Positions 1-9,062 of a stretch of DNA of 64,000 bases are shown here, piece after piece. This DNA comes from Hyphomicrobium_A sp963722495 (GTDB lineage: Bacteria; Pseudomonadota; Alphaproteobacteria; Rhizobiales; Hyphomicrobiaceae). The stretch's first letter is position 1. Each line of letters starts with the position of its first letter. The translations under genes were made by a program, and so were the position numbers. Where the stretch lies: positions 248,001-312,000 of the forward strand of contig CAVRND010000008.1 in assembly GCA_963722495.1 (NCBI GenBank), given 5' to 3'. Below the pieces are notes generated by a model. It saw only the letters and a list, made by a program, of their open reading frames with translations, searched no databases and was not told the DNA's origin.

Positions 1-524
1 AGGATGGTCAGATCGGCGGGCTGCACGCCGCAGGCCGAGGCGATGGTGCGGGCGACGGACGTTGGCGGGGCTTTATCGCCTTCGATGACGAGCGAGGCCT
101 TGTTGCAATGGTCGACGTAGCCGAGGTCTTTATACAGCGGCTCGACACGCGACAGGGCGCGGGCGGGGCCGGAGCCGAGCGCGAAAAAGCCGCTCTCCTG
201 CTCGGAGATCGACCAGCCGGCGTACTGGCTGCCGAGGCACGCGATGACCGGATTGGAAGAATGCACGGTGACGCCGAGCGGCCAGCGCTTCAGGCCCGAG
301 GCGGTTTGCAGCGCGACGGTGCCAAGACCGCCCATGCAAACCTCGGCGAGGCGGCGTCCGGCTTCGAGGCCCCCCGGGACGGTAGCGCCCATATCGATCA
401 ACCGCTCGCCCGCGCCGCCGGTCGTGACCGAGCAGCGCAGCGCGCTGGCGTCGGCCGCGATGCTGTCAACGAGCTTCGCTGCGCGCGCCGAGACGCTCGG
501 GGCGGGGCCGTTGTATTTCTGCAT
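1..524 (-). CDS. mch: Methenyl-tetrahydromethanopterin cyclohydrolase, 3' end beyond the window edge
   Basis: Mch hydrolyses methenyl-H4MPT to formyl-H4MPT in the cytoplasmic formaldehyde oxidation pathway. The first 174 residues are present. The protein begins MQKYNGPAPSVSARA and contains the family segments IDMGATVPGGLEAGR, CMGGLGTV and FFALGSGPARAL. The start at 524 is supported by an AGGGAG ribosome site 10 bases upstream. It is the last gene of a leftward C1 operon (RFAP synthase, mtdB, ATP-grasp, mch) and overlaps the end of the ATP-grasp gene by 59 bases. Family and context agree, so the call is firm; the catalytic C-terminal half is not visible. Confidence 0.93.
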   Translation of the reverse strand, partial: MQKYNGPAPSVSARAAKLVDSIAADASALRCSVTTGGAGERLIDMGATVPGGLEAGRRLAEVCMGGLGTVALQTASGLKRWPLGVTVHSSNPVIACLGSQYAGWSISEQESGFFALGSGPARALSRVEPLYKDLGYVDHCNKASLVIEGDKAPPTSVARTIASACGVQPADLTI

Positions 525-1659
525 TGTCGTTGCGCTCCCTGTTTGGCGCCTGTGCATACAGCATCTCCGCCAGTTCGTCCAAGCGCCGGTGACAGCTGTG
601 GAAGGCGGTTTCCGTGGTCTCGCCTGCGGCAAAAACAGTGGCGATGGGGCGATAGCGGGGGATGCGGGTTCCGGGGCCGGGCCTATCCGCAGTCCACTCC
701 GGCCAGGCGACTGTGCCGACGGTCAAGGCACCCGGGTCGGCATAGAGGATCGCGGCCGCGCGGGCGCCCTGCGGCTCGGGAAGTTGCGGGGTGTGGTCGG
801 TGCAGGCGGCAAGGTGGGCATCGAACAGCGAGCCTCGTTCGTCGTCGAACACGTCGAGCGTGGCGCTGGGGCGCGGGTTGACGTCCATTAGGTAAGGCGT
901 GTCGCCCGCTATCAGGAAGTCGACCGCCACCAGGCCGCGAAGGTGCAGTGCGGAGCAAACGCCCTCAACGGCGCTGCGCAACTGCACGTCGATCGATCGA
1001 TCCAACTTCACGGGGCCGACCGCGCCGCCATAGCGATAAGGGCGCGGGCCGCGGTCAGCGGTCCATTGGCGGCTCATGCCCACTATGTGCGCGCCATTGC
1101 GTGTGGCGACGGCGAGCGCCGACACCGGCTGCCCGTCCAGGCGGCGCTGGAAGTAGCGCCGGGGGCTGCGCGCCGCGGTTGATGCCGGAACGACGTGCGT
1201 GCCGCCGCTGCCGCCGATGCGCTTCGACAGCCAGTCGCTAGCATCGGCGGGTGGGGCGATCTGTGTCTCGGGATGGGCGATGCCGAGCGTATCGAGCAAG
1301 GCGGTGAGGTCGGTCGGATTCTTGGCGCGGGCGACCGTCTCGGCAGTGTTGCCGATCAGGCGATAGCGGCGGGCAAGTGCGGCGATGAGCTTGGGGCGAT
1401 CTTCGAAGCCGGAGCCGAGGATGAGCCCGATCGGAGGCGTGGCAGCGGCTGCTTCAAGTTCGGCGAGCGCGGCGAAAACGGGTTTGGTGCGAAAGCCGAT
1501 GCGCGCCGCATCGGTAACGCAGCGGACGGCCGCTGCGTGCTCTGCGGTATCGCTGTCGCCGAACGCGTCGGCAACCAGGGGAGCATATCCCGCGCGCCGG
1601 GCGGAGGCGGCGAGCCCCCGCCCGGACAGCGCGGCAATGAGGACCGTTTCGGACCTCAA
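466..1659 (-). CDS. ATP-grasp protein of the H4MPT C1 cluster
   Basis: 397 residues with an ATP-grasp fold. Visible pieces are the lysine/glycine segment KRIGGSGGTHVV near residue 150 and the metal-binding end VDFLIAGDTPYLMDVNPRPSATLD near residue 250. Genes of this type sit in the H4MPT clusters of methylotrophic proteobacteria (the orf5 class of Methylobacterium) and are thought to act in cofactor synthesis, possibly ligating a side-chain residue; the substrate is unproven. Its start overlaps the mtdB stop by 4 bases (ATGA) and its C-terminus runs into mch, so the genes are probably translationally coupled. The last 30 residues are Arg-rich and may be poorly conserved. Confidence 0.8.
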   Translation of the reverse strand: MRSETVLIAALSGRGLAASARRAGYAPLVADAFGDSDTAEHAAAVRCVTDAARIGFRTKPVFAALAELEAAAATPPIGLILGSGFEDRPKLIAALARRYRLIGNTAETVARAKNPTDLTALLDTLGIAHPETQIAPPADASDWLSKRIGGSGGTHVVPASTAARSPRRYFQRRLDGQPVSALAVATRNGAHIVGMSRQWTADRGPRPYRYGGAVGPVKLDRSIDVQLRSAVEGVCSALHLRGLVAVDFLIAGDTPYLMDVNPRPSATLDVFDDERGSLFDAHLAACTDHTPQLPEPQGARAAAILYADPGALTVGTVAWPEWTADRPGPGTRIPRYRPIATVFAAGETTETAFHSCHRRLDELAEMLYAQAPNRERNDNAEIQRPRPERLGARSEAR

Positions 1660-2555
1660 GTGGTCAGGGTCCGTGCCAACTCGAAGGCGGCGCGGAAGTC
1701 GTAGTGCACCGGCTTGTCGGAGGTGAGCATGCGCTTGAAGAGACCGGATTCGGTCTTGTATTTGATGTCGCCGATGGCGAGCGGGCCAACGCCGAGGGCA
1801 TTGCAGCCCGGCAGCGGCGCGCCGTCCATGAACAGCTCCATGCCTTCGACGCCCGGCGGCGGCACGGCGTTGACGTCAGCGACGACGAGCAGGTTCTTGG
1901 CGAGCGCTTTGTCCTCGGCGCTGATGACGCGCACGCCGGCGGCGGCGGCGGCGAAGATCACCTCGGCATCGGCGATGATCGCGCGCTTTGCCTCCTCGGT
2001 CTCGCCCGACTTGGCGATGAGGTCGACGCCGAAGCGCTGCTTGGACACTTCAGCCGACTTGATGACGCGATCGACGCCTCGGTGAGCGACCAGCGTGACC
2101 TGGGCGCCTTCGAGCGCGGCGATGATCGAGGACGCGAAGCCGACGACGCCGGTGGCGCCGAACACGGCGACCTTCGTGCCCTTCCAGGTCTTGTTGAATT
2201 TGTTGCGCAGGACCCGCTCGACGCAGGCGACCATCGCAGCCGCGGTCGTGAACGAACCGGCAGGATCGGCAAAGGTGGAAAGACCGAAGGGCGGCACCAG
2301 CGCCTTCTGCGCGGCGTCCATCATGTCGAGCGCCAGGATGGCGTCCTTGCCGCCGATGAAGAGGCCGGTCCGCACGCCGAAGTTCGGGGGACGCGAGAAG
2401 ATGGCGTCCTGCGTCAGCGCCGTCACCTCCTCGAGCGTCACATTGATGTAGGGGACGATGACCTTCCAACCGGCATCCGCGGCCATGTTCACGTCGAATG
2501 GGGACATATGCTTCTGCGGCGAGAGCATGTGCAGGATCGGAGTGGCGTCGCTCAT
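1656..2555 (-). CDS. mtdB: NAD(P)-dependent methylene-H4MPT dehydrogenase
   Basis: 299 residues, close to MtdB of Methylobacterium (about 297). It oxidises methylene-H4MPT to methenyl-H4MPT, the step before Mch. The protein has an N-terminal substrate domain (MLSPQKHMSPFDVNMA, GGKDAILALDMM) and a Rossmann domain with VAVFGATGVVGFASSI near residue 130. The start at 2555 has GAGGAAGAC upstream. MtdA is a homologue that also uses tetrahydrofolate and NADP; the position between beta-RFAP synthase and mch favours MtdB, but sequence alone does not fix the cofactor preference. Confidence 0.88.
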   Translation of the reverse strand: MSDATPILHMLSPQKHMSPFDVNMAADAGWKVIVPYINVTLEEVTALTQDAIFSRPPNFGVRTGLFIGGKDAILALDMMDAAQKALVPPFGLSTFADPAGSFTTAAAMVACVERVLRNKFNKTWKGTKVAVFGATGVVGFASSIIAALEGAQVTLVAHRGVDRVIKSAEVSKQRFGVDLIAKSGETEEAKRAIIADAEVIFAAAAAGVRVISAEDKALAKNLLVVADVNAVPPPGVEGMELFMDGAPLPGCNALGVGPLAIGDIKYKTESGLFKRMLTSDKPVHYDFRAAFELARTLTT

Positions 2556-2592
2556 TTTGTCGTCTTCCTCGGCTTTTTGAACTTGGCTCTAA

Positions 2593-3627
2593 TTACGCGC
2601 TCGCGATCCGCTCGACGCTGGCGCCCCTGTTGCGGCCGGCGGCAATGAGGATCTCAAGACCCTCGGCTCTAGCGAGTTCGATCGAGGAATCATAGAGGCG
2701 GTCGGCAATTTCCTTCGAGGGTGCGAAGGCGAACCCGGTCGGCCCCCAGGAGCTCTGCCCTATCCCGTAGGCGCCTCCATCGCGAAGCGCTTCAATGACG
2801 CGCCCAACCGCTGGGCTGGTCCACGGACTGCCGCCTTGTGCGGCTGCGAAATGGCCGCCGACAATGGCTTGAATCTCGGTCAGCGCGCTGCCGAAAACCT
2901 CGATGTCGGACTCCATCAATCCCGGCACGAGCTGCATCAAAACGAGGCGGCAGACATGTGCTGCCGCAGCATCGGGCAGCGGCGGCAGCGCGGCAAAAGC
3001 TTTGGCCTCCGCTTCGCCGTGCACGCCCTTGGTGCGTGCATCGAGAACGAGGATCGCGCGCCAGGCTTCCGGGAAATTCGTGCGCACGAGAATGGGTGGG
3101 GCGCGGTCGATGGCGCCGCGGCCGCCGTCGACGATAAACCCGCCGTGCTCGAAAGAGCCCATGCCGATGGCCGAGCGCGCGCCCCGGTCGACAATCTCGC
3201 CTAGACGCGCCGGGCTGTAGGCCAGCCCCTCGAGCTCCATCAAGGCGGCGCCGGCGGCCAGCGCGATCTGTGTGCCTGAGCCAAGGCCGGCATGAGAAGG
3301 GATGGCAGATATTATCTTCACGTCGTAGGCGGTATCGAGTGAGAACACCTCGGCAAAGCGGCGCAGCATGTCGACGGCGCGGTGGTGGTCCGGGCCTTCG
3401 CCCTTGAACGTGTGGGCGCGCTTCAGAACCAGCTCGGTGCGCGGCATGTCGATGGCAAGGCCGATGCTGCCGAACAGCCGTCCCAAGCTGCCGTTCAAAT
3501 CGAGGAATCCGAGGTGCAGCCGTGCCGGGGCGACAACCCGCACCGCCCCGGGGTGCGCGCGCTGGGATTTGTCGGCCGGCCGGGCTTTGGCGTGCGGCTC
3601 AGTTTGCGTTGCGTCGGCCAGTGGCAT
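2593..3627 (-). CDS. mptG: Beta-ribofuranosylaminobenzene 5'-phosphate synthase
   Basis: First committed enzyme of H4MPT synthesis: it condenses p-aminobenzoate or p-hydroxybenzoate with PRPP. 344 residues with a GHMP-kinase-like fold: ARLHLGFLDLNG near residue 37, the glycine-rich loop IPSHAGLGSGTQIALA near residue 105, and QGGSPWTSPAVG and GQSSWGPTGFAF towards the C-terminus. The first 25 residues are low-complexity; a later start cannot be excluded. It heads the leftward operon with mtdB 37 bases downstream, and is divergent from the pterin dehydratase gene with only 53 bases between the starts. Confidence 0.9.
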   Translation of the reverse strand: MPLADATQTEPHAKARPADKSQRAHPGAVRVVAPARLHLGFLDLNGSLGRLFGSIGLAIDMPRTELVLKRAHTFKGEGPDHHRAVDMLRRFAEVFSLDTAYDVKIISAIPSHAGLGSGTQIALAAGAALMELEGLAYSPARLGEIVDRGARSAIGMGSFEHGGFIVDGGRGAIDRAPPILVRTNFPEAWRAILVLDARTKGVHGEAEAKAFAALPPLPDAAAAHVCRLVLMQLVPGLMESDIEVFGSALTEIQAIVGGHFAAAQGGSPWTSPAVGRVIEALRDGGAYGIGQSSWGPTGFAFAPSKEIADRLYDSSIELARAEGLEILIAAGRNRGASVERIASA

Positions 3628-3680
3628 TACGGTCCAACCTGCTGGTGCGAAGCGTCCCCATTGGCGGAGGAGAGGACATT

Positions 3681-4058
3681 ATGGCGGCAGAGCGCGAAAA
3701 GCCCATGCCCGAGGCCGAAGTCAACGCTTGGCTGCAAAAAAACCTGCCGAAGTGGCGTCTGGAGGATGGCTGGATCAGGCGAACATACAAGACGAGCGGG
3801 TGGAAGGGCACGCTGATGGTGATCAACACGGTCGGCCACCTTGCCGAGGCCGCATGGCACCATCCTGATATCACAGCCTCCTATGCCTGGGTCGAGGTGC
3901 GCCTAATGACGCATACCGCCAAGGGCATCACGGCCAAGGACTTCGAACTGGCCAAGAAGATAGAGGACGTCGTTCATTGGCAACCCGGCAAAGAGGAAAG
4001 CTCTTTGGAGGGAACGCCGCACTCGGACGCGCGGTTCGCTTACATAAAATACGATTGA
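3681..4058 (+). CDS. Pterin-4a-carbinolamine dehydratase family protein
   Basis: 125 residues. The first ATG with a good ribosome site (GGAGGAGAGG, 5-14 bases upstream) is 3681, so longer upstream reading is rejected. The DCoH motif is present: WLQKNLPKW, then GHLAEAAWHHPDI with the paired histidines of the active site, and VEVRLMTHTAKGITAKD. PCD enzymes dehydrate 4a-hydroxypterins. No aromatic amino acid hydroxylase is nearby; homologues are common in H4MPT clusters of methylotrophs, so a role in methanopterin metabolism is inferred. Divergent from beta-RFAP synthase and 90 bases before folK. Confidence 0.85.
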   Translation: MAAEREKPMPEAEVNAWLQKNLPKWRLEDGWIRRTYKTSGWKGTLMVINTVGHLAEAAWHHPDITASYAWVEVRLMTHTAKGITAKDFELAKKIEDVVHWQPGKEESSLEGTPHSDARFAYIKYD

Positions 4059-4148
4059 TCCGGTTCCGGGGGAGGGCCCGGCACTTGCCTCACCGGGGCG
4101 GGCGAGATAACGAGCAGCGCCCTGCAACTACGCGCCGAGCGAGCCCCG

Positions 4149-4652
4149 ATGTCTGACGCCACCCCTGCCCGCCCTGCGTTCGACTGCATCGTGGCGCTGG
4201 GCTCCAACCTGGGTGACAAGGCCGCCAACATCAATCAGGCTATCGGGCTGCTCACCGAGCAGGGCGACGTGCGTCTCCTGGCCCGCTCGCGGGATTACGC
4301 GACCGAGCCGTGGGGCAAGACGGATCAGGACTGGTTCGTCAACGCCGCCATCGCAGTGGCGACCGATCTCTCTCCGCGCGACCTGCTGGTACGCTGCAAG
4401 GAGATCGAGCGGCGCATGGGCCGTGCGGCGGCGGAGAAGTGGGGACCGCGCATCATCGACCTCGATCTTCTCTTCTATCGCGGCATCACGCTCGACGAGC
4501 CGGACCTGAAGCTGCCGCACCCGCACATCGGCGCACGCGCCTTCGTGCTGGCGCCGATGATGGATATCGAGCCCGACCTCGTCATAGGCGGGAGAAGTGT
4601 GCGCGATATGTATGCGACAATCGATCGGTCGAGCGTGCGACCTATCGAGTGA
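4149..4652 (+). CDS. folK: 2-amino-4-hydroxy-6-hydroxymethyldihydropteridine pyrophosphokinase
   Basis: 167 residues, the usual length for HPPK. It transfers pyrophosphate from ATP to 6-hydroxymethyl-7,8-dihydropterin in folate synthesis. Diagnostic motifs are ALGSNLGDKAANINQAI at the N-terminus, SRDYATEPWGKTDQDWFVNA near residue 55, and the family signature WGPRIIDLDLLFY near residue 100, carrying the metal-binding aspartates. HPHIGARAFVLAPM follows. It is co-directional with the pterin dehydratase gene. Standing beside H4MPT genes it might supply the pterin part of both folate and methanopterin; this is inference. Confidence 0.93.
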   Translation: MSDATPARPAFDCIVALGSNLGDKAANINQAIGLLTEQGDVRLLARSRDYATEPWGKTDQDWFVNAAIAVATDLSPRDLLVRCKEIERRMGRAAAEKWGPRIIDLDLLFYRGITLDEPDLKLPHPHIGARAFVLAPMMDIEPDLVIGGRSVRDMYATIDRSSVRPIE

Positions 4653-4668
4653 GCGGGGCATTGGCGGG

Positions 4669-5094
4669 CTATTTCTTTCTCGGAATTGCCCAGCAGCTTG
4701 ACAGGTGGTCCATCCCGATCTTCGGGTAGTAGCCTTCGGCCGCTGGTGCGGCGAGGAGGATCAGCGTCGTGTCGTACCCTGCCGCACGATGCGTCTCGGC
4801 GATCAGGCGCTTGCCTATACCCTGTGATTGATATTTGCCGGCAACAGCGAGGTCGGAGAGATAGCAGCAGTAGGCAAAGTCGGTGATGGCGCGCGATATG
4901 CCGACAAGCCGCTCGCCATCGCGTGCGGTTACGACGATGTCGGCCTGGCGCAGCATCTTGTCGAGGCGTGTAAGATCCTGGGTTGGGCGCCTTGCGGCGA
5001 GCGTCGACGCGACGAGGACCGCTTGGAACTCTGCGGCGGACAGTTGCGGTTCGAGGGCAAACTCTATGGGCACGGGCTCGCTCCGTTCGTTCAC
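4669..5094 (-). CDS. GNAT family N-acetyltransferase
   Basis: 141 residues, GTG start at 5094 (an alternative GTG lies 7 codons in). The acetyl-CoA loop is YQSQGIGKRLIAETHR near residue 90 (Q-x-x-G-x-G/K type), followed by the beta5 segment LILLAAPAAEGYYPKIGM, which resembles acetyltransferases that end in Y-PK-GF. The substrate cannot be told. It converges with folK, 16 bases apart, and lies downstream of the cytochrome c gene on the same strand. Confidence 0.78.
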   Translation of the reverse strand: MNERSEPVPIEFALEPQLSAAEFQAVLVASTLAARRPTQDLTRLDKMLRQADIVVTARDGERLVGISRAITDFAYCCYLSDLAVAGKYQSQGIGKRLIAETHRAAGYDTTLILLAAPAAEGYYPKIGMDHLSSCWAIPRKK

Positions 5095-5203
5095 TGCGGA
5101 CGGCGATGCTGGTGCTCTTGCCGATACAGGCCGCGCTTGAAAAGCAACAGCGCCGCGGGCCTATGCGATCCGCGGCGCTGCAGAAATTCAAGACGACGGC
5201 GGC

Positions 5204-5588
5204 TTACTTTGAGGTGCCGTCTGCGTTGAAGGAACTCGATGTAAGCGGCGAGATCGTCGCGCTCGGTTTCGTCCTTCACGCCCGGGAAGAGCATCTTGTT
5301 GCCCGGCACCTTTTTCTTCGGGTCGGTGATGTACTCGTGGAACGAGGCGTCGTCCCAGGTGATCCCCGAGGCCTTCATCGCCGGCGAATAGTTGAAGCCC
5401 TCGACCGAGCCGGCCTTGCGCCCGACGAGACCGTTGAGCTCCGGACCGACCTTGTTCTTAGCGCCAGGGCCGATCGCGTGGCACGGAGCGCACTTCTGGA
5501 AAACCTTCTTGCCGGCCTCTGCGTCCTGAGCCGAAGCAACTGTCGGCAGCGCGAGCATCAAGCCCGCCGCGACTACCCACCTGAGCAT
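5204..5588 (-). CDS. Class I c-type cytochrome (c2/c550-like), frameshifted near its end
   Basis: Periplasmic electron carrier. The start at 5588 has GGGAG upstream and opens a signal peptide (MLRWVVAAGLMLALPTVASA, cut before QDAEAG). The heme-binding site is CAPCH, with GPELNGLVGRKAG after it and the axial methionine in GNKMLFPGV. Near 5224-5231 one extra base shifts the frame; removing it gives a normal ending AYIEFLNADGTSK and a stop at 5204. As written the frame runs on into unrelated Arg-rich sequence. It lies beside the pqq operon, so it could accept electrons from a quinoprotein dehydrogenase, but that is inference. Confidence 0.82.
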
Positions 5589-5756
5589 CCCGTTTCTCCC
5601 TGTTTCGACGTCACGCGTCGTTTGGATGGCGCGCGTATAATTCAATAGGCATCGCGAATGTGCCAAGCCTTTTGTGAACTTGGACTGAACACGATGACGC
5701 ACCCTCGGTTCCCCGAGGGTGGAAGTCGGGATTTAAATGGTGCGTCGCGGTCGTCG

Positions 5757-7007
5757 TCACGCGTCGCTGGAAACGGGCGTTTTCGCAGCGGCGGGCTTGG
5801 GCGTTGCGCCGCCGGGGCGCCGGTAAATGAACTCCGGCGGTGTCTGGTGGGACTCCACATCTGCCACCTTTGCCCACTCCTCATGCATCGGCGAGAGCGA
5901 GCATGCGGGGTCGGTGTTGGCCGCATCGCCGGTCAGGGCAAACGCCTGGCAACGGCAACCGCCGTAATCGATCTCGCGCCGCGGACATGTCCGGCACGGC
6001 TCCTTCATCCATTCGGTGCCGCGATACTTCTGGAATGCTGAACCGTTGAGCCAGATATCGCCCAGCGACTTGTCGCGTACGTTGTCGAACTCGAGGTGCG
6101 TGATCGATTCCGCGGCATGGCAGGGCAGCACCCGACCCGACGGGGTAACGTTGATGATGCCCTTGCCCCAGCCGCCCATGCAGGGCTTGGGGAACTTGGC
6201 GTAGTAGTCGGGCACCACCGAGTCGATGACGATGATACCCTTCAGCCGCTCGCGCTCGCGCTCGACGATGCGCGCGGCATCCATGAAGGCTTCGCGCGTC
6301 GGCATCAGCGAGCCGCGGTTCTTCAGCGCCCAAGCGTAATACTGCACGTGGGCAATCTCGACGCGACCGGCACCGAGTTCGACCGCGTAGTTGATGATCG
6401 CCTCGACACTCTTGATGTTATGGCGATGGATCGGCGCGTTGATGGTCAGCGGCATGCCGAGCTCACGGACCCAGCCGGCCACTTCCTTCTTCTTGGCGCT
6501 GCCGCCCTTGTAGCCGCCGATGCGGTCGGCATTCTCCGACTGTGTGTCGACATCCTGAATGGAGATCTGCACGTGGTCGAGGCCGCAAGCTTTCAACTTC
6601 TCCAGCCGGTCGCGCTTCAACAGCACGGCGGCGGTGATGAGGTTGGTGTAGAGGCCGACTTCAGCGGCGGTCGTCACGATCTCTTCGAGGTCGCGTCGTG
6701 CGGTCGGCTCACCGCCTGACAAGTGCACCTGCAGAATGCCCAGCTGGGCCGCCTCGCGCATGACCTTCTGCCACTCGGCCGTCGTCAGCTCGGTGTTGAC
6801 CTTCTCGAGCTCGAGCGGATTGGAGCAGTAGGGGCACTGCAGCGGGCAGCGGTGCGTCAGCTCGGCAAGAAGACCGATCGGCGCGCGCACGACACAGGTC
6901 GGATCCGGCACGGGAGAGGAAGCCGCATCGCAGCGCATCTCGCCAGCGTCCATCGTCACTGTCGCTTCCGTGACGTGCTTGACGTGGGAAGGGGCAGATT
7001 CGTTCAT
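5757..7007 (-). CDS. pqqE: PqqA peptide cyclase (radical SAM)
   Basis: 416 residues. PqqE uses S-adenosylmethionine to form the Glu-Tyr carbon-carbon bond in PqqA, the first step of PQQ synthesis. The radical SAM cysteines lie in HRCPLQCPYCS near residue 53, with HLSGGEPTARRD behind them. The SPASM-type auxiliary cluster region is CMGGWGKG, LPCHAAE, CRTCPRREIDYGGCRCQAF near residues 280-375. The start overlaps the pqqD stop by 4 bases. The N-terminal 40 residues before PIGLLAELTHRC are longer than in many homologues. Last gene of the operon. Confidence 0.97.
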   Translation of the reverse strand: MNESAPSHVKHVTEATVTMDAGEMRCDAASSPVPDPTCVVRAPIGLLAELTHRCPLQCPYCSNPLELEKVNTELTTAEWQKVMREAAQLGILQVHLSGGEPTARRDLEEIVTTAAEVGLYTNLITAAVLLKRDRLEKLKACGLDHVQISIQDVDTQSENADRIGGYKGGSAKKKEVAGWVRELGMPLTINAPIHRHNIKSVEAIINYAVELGAGRVEIAHVQYYAWALKNRGSLMPTREAFMDAARIVERERERLKGIIVIDSVVPDYYAKFPKPCMGGWGKGIINVTPSGRVLPCHAAESITHLEFDNVRDKSLGDIWLNGSAFQKYRGTEWMKEPCRTCPRREIDYGGCRCQAFALTGDAANTDPACSLSPMHEEWAKVADVESHQTPPEFIYRRPGGATPKPAAAKTPVSSDA

Positions 7008-7312
7008 GCCTTCACTACTCCCTTGTCTGCGAGGTCCTGGAACATCGCGATGATGTCGGCCTCGATTTCATCTGCTGGCGCATTGTACTCTTTTGCCATC
7101 ACCCCGGCGATGTCGCCGACGGTCCGCTCGCCATCACAAAGCTTCAAGATTGCGACAGCGATCTCGTCCGGATCAAACAGGCGTTCGGGGGCGAGGATCA
7201 GCCAGCGATTGCGGCCGGCGTCGTGCCGCATCTTAATATAGGGTGGCATCACCGGCTTGCTGGCGACCGTGATGATCGTCCGCTGGCGTGGTGCAGTTTC
7301 ACCCATTCTCAT
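7004..7312 (-). CDS. pqqD: PQQ biosynthesis peptide chaperone
   Basis: 102 residues. PqqD binds PqqA and presents it to PqqE. The start at 7312 (MRMGETAPRQ) overlaps the pqqC stop in ATGA, and the stop overlaps pqqE, as in a coupled operon. Family features are PYIKMRHDAGRNRWLIL, LFDPDEIAVAILKLCDG and VGDIAGVMAKEYNAP. The longer upstream reading is not used because it would lie wholly inside pqqC. Confidence 0.95.
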   Translation of the reverse strand: MRMGETAPRQRTIITVASKPVMPPYIKMRHDAGRNRWLILAPERLFDPDEIAVAILKLCDGERTVGDIAGVMAKEYNAPADEIEADIIAMFQDLADKGVVKA

Positions 7313-8085
7313 GCCTCCGGACGGAATGCGCCGGGGGGAATATGCCCTTCGACGTATGCGTGCTGCAGCGCGTCGAGCTGCACCCACAAGACGTTGCATT
7401 TAAAGCGGACGGCATCGACGCAGGCTTCCTGCTCGTCGCGCGTCTTGGCGTTCTTCAAAACGTAATCGAGGGCGAAGTCGGCATCGCGCGGCGCTTGCGT
7501 GAGGCGGCGCTTGAAGTAGGCCATGACTTTGTCGTCGATGAAGGTGGGATAGTTCTCCAGCATGCCGGAGATGCGCTCCTTGTGGATCTTGGGCGCGAAT
7601 AGCTCGGTCAGCGAGGAGGCGATCGCAACCGTGATCGGCTGCTCGCGCACGAAGGTGACGTAGGATTCGACGGCGAACTTGGTGGCCGGCAGCGCGCCCT
7701 TCATGGAGACGACGTAGTCGCGGTCGAGGCCGAGGCCGTCCGTGAGGATGAGCCAGCGCTCGATGCCGCCCGGCTCCTCGCCATAGCCGTCGTGGTCGAG
7801 CAGGCGATGCGCCCATTCGCGGCGCAGCTCGCGGTCGTAGAGGCGGCTGATGAGGGCGGCGTCCTTGCGCGGCACCGCCGACTGGTAGCAGTAGCGGTTG
7901 AGCGCCCAGGCCTGCACCTGCGGTTTCTGCAGCTTGCCGCCGTGCAGCATGTGATGGAACGGATGCTTGTCGTGGTAGCGCTCGGCGCCGACGGCGCGGA
8001 TCGCGGCCTCGAAGTCGGCAACCGGCCACGGCTCCAGCGCTTTGCGCTCGGCGCTTTTCCGCTCCAGGCTGAACGCTTCACTCAT
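7309..8085 (-). CDS. pqqC: Pyrroloquinoline-quinone synthase
   Basis: 258 residues. PqqC is the cofactorless oxidase that closes the ring and carries out the final eight-electron oxidation to PQQ. The start at 8085 (MSEAFSLERK) has a strong GGAGGTG ribosome site and overlaps the pqqB stop in ATGA. The TenA/PqqC helical fold is shown by HDKHPFHHMLHGGKL near residue 40, ALNRYCYQSAVPRKDA, and FALDYVLKNAKTRDEQE near the end. Confidence 0.97.
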   Translation of the reverse strand: MSEAFSLERKSAERKALEPWPVADFEAAIRAVGAERYHDKHPFHHMLHGGKLQKPQVQAWALNRYCYQSAVPRKDAALISRLYDRELRREWAHRLLDHDGYGEEPGGIERWLILTDGLGLDRDYVVSMKGALPATKFAVESYVTFVREQPITVAIASSLTELFAPKIHKERISGMLENYPTFIDDKVMAYFKRRLTQAPRDADFALDYVLKNAKTRDEQEACVDAVRFKCNVLWVQLDALQHAYVEGHIPPGAFRPEA

Positions 8086-9012
8086 AGGCGCACCTCCATC
8101 CCATCGTACCCGACTTCCCATCCCGCGCCTTCAACGGACTTACGGGCGGGCGAGTTCTCGTCCAGCGCCGGGTTCGAGTTGTTTATATGAACATATATGA
8201 GCCTTCCGACGCCAAGATTTCGAGAAGGCGGCGATCGATCCTGAGGCCCCCGACATGCTGATATGGCCCATTCGGGCTCCTGTTTTGTTAAGCAGGCCCT
8301 GTTCCAGCATCTCGTCGTCGGTAAACAAGGTGCCGTCGAAGAAGACAATCGAAGCGCCCTTCAGGCGTGCTCGGAGCTTCTCGTCTACGTCAGCGCACCC
8401 AGGAATGTAAAAGAAGGACTTCTTCTCGGCCGGATCAGTAATTTTGAGGCCGATGGTGTCGCCTTCCTGGCTGCCGAAGTTGCTTGACGACTTGTCCTCC
8501 AGATAGAGGGCGACCTTGCCCGGCACCGCGAAGGCTTCGACCGTCAGGCCGAGGTCGATCCCGGCGCCCTCCAGCTTGAACGGCTTGTCGAGCTCGATCT
8601 CGATGCGCGGCACCAGCGGCTCGGCCAGCACCTGGAACACCGAGTTGGCGCGCAGGGTCGCGAGCACCCGGTCGGAGGCGTAGATCGAGAAGGGCTGCGC
8701 CTCGCGTAAATTGATGAGGCCGATGATGTGGTCGACGTCGCCGTTGGTCAGCACCGCCGCCTTGATGGGGCTGTGGCGCAGCCCAGCCTTCGGGGCGGCG
8801 TGGAGTTGCGGCGTCTCATTCAGCTGCTGGCGCAAGTCGGGCGAGGCATTGAGTAGAGCCCAATTCACCCCGTCGCGGCTGACGGCAAGCGACGACTGCG
8901 TACGGGCCCTGAAACCGGGGGTTCCAGCGCGTACGGCGGCGCAATTTCGGCAGTTACAGTTCCACTGCGGGAACCCACCGCCTGCGGCAGAGCCCAGAAC
9001 TTTGATGATCAT
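8082..9012 (-). CDS. pqqB: PQQ biosynthesis hydroxylase-like protein, frameshifted near its end
   Basis: Metallo-beta-lactamase fold protein that hydroxylates the cross-linked tyrosine during PQQ synthesis. The chosen start at 9012 gives the usual N-terminus MIIKVLGSAAGGGFPQWNCN, with the PqqB cysteines CNCRNC. TNGDVDHIIGLINLRE and IPGCADVDEKL are typical. At 8218-8220 a run of three T has one base too many; removing it restores SNLGVGRLIYVHINNSNP and a stop at 8082 that overlaps pqqC. As written the protein ends early in an altered tail. A start at 9054 is possible but has no ribosome site. Confidence 0.9.
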
Positions 9013-9062
9013 TTCGTTCGTCTGGCCACGGGCGCGCAATTCCGCCGAGAACATGGCGCCCG

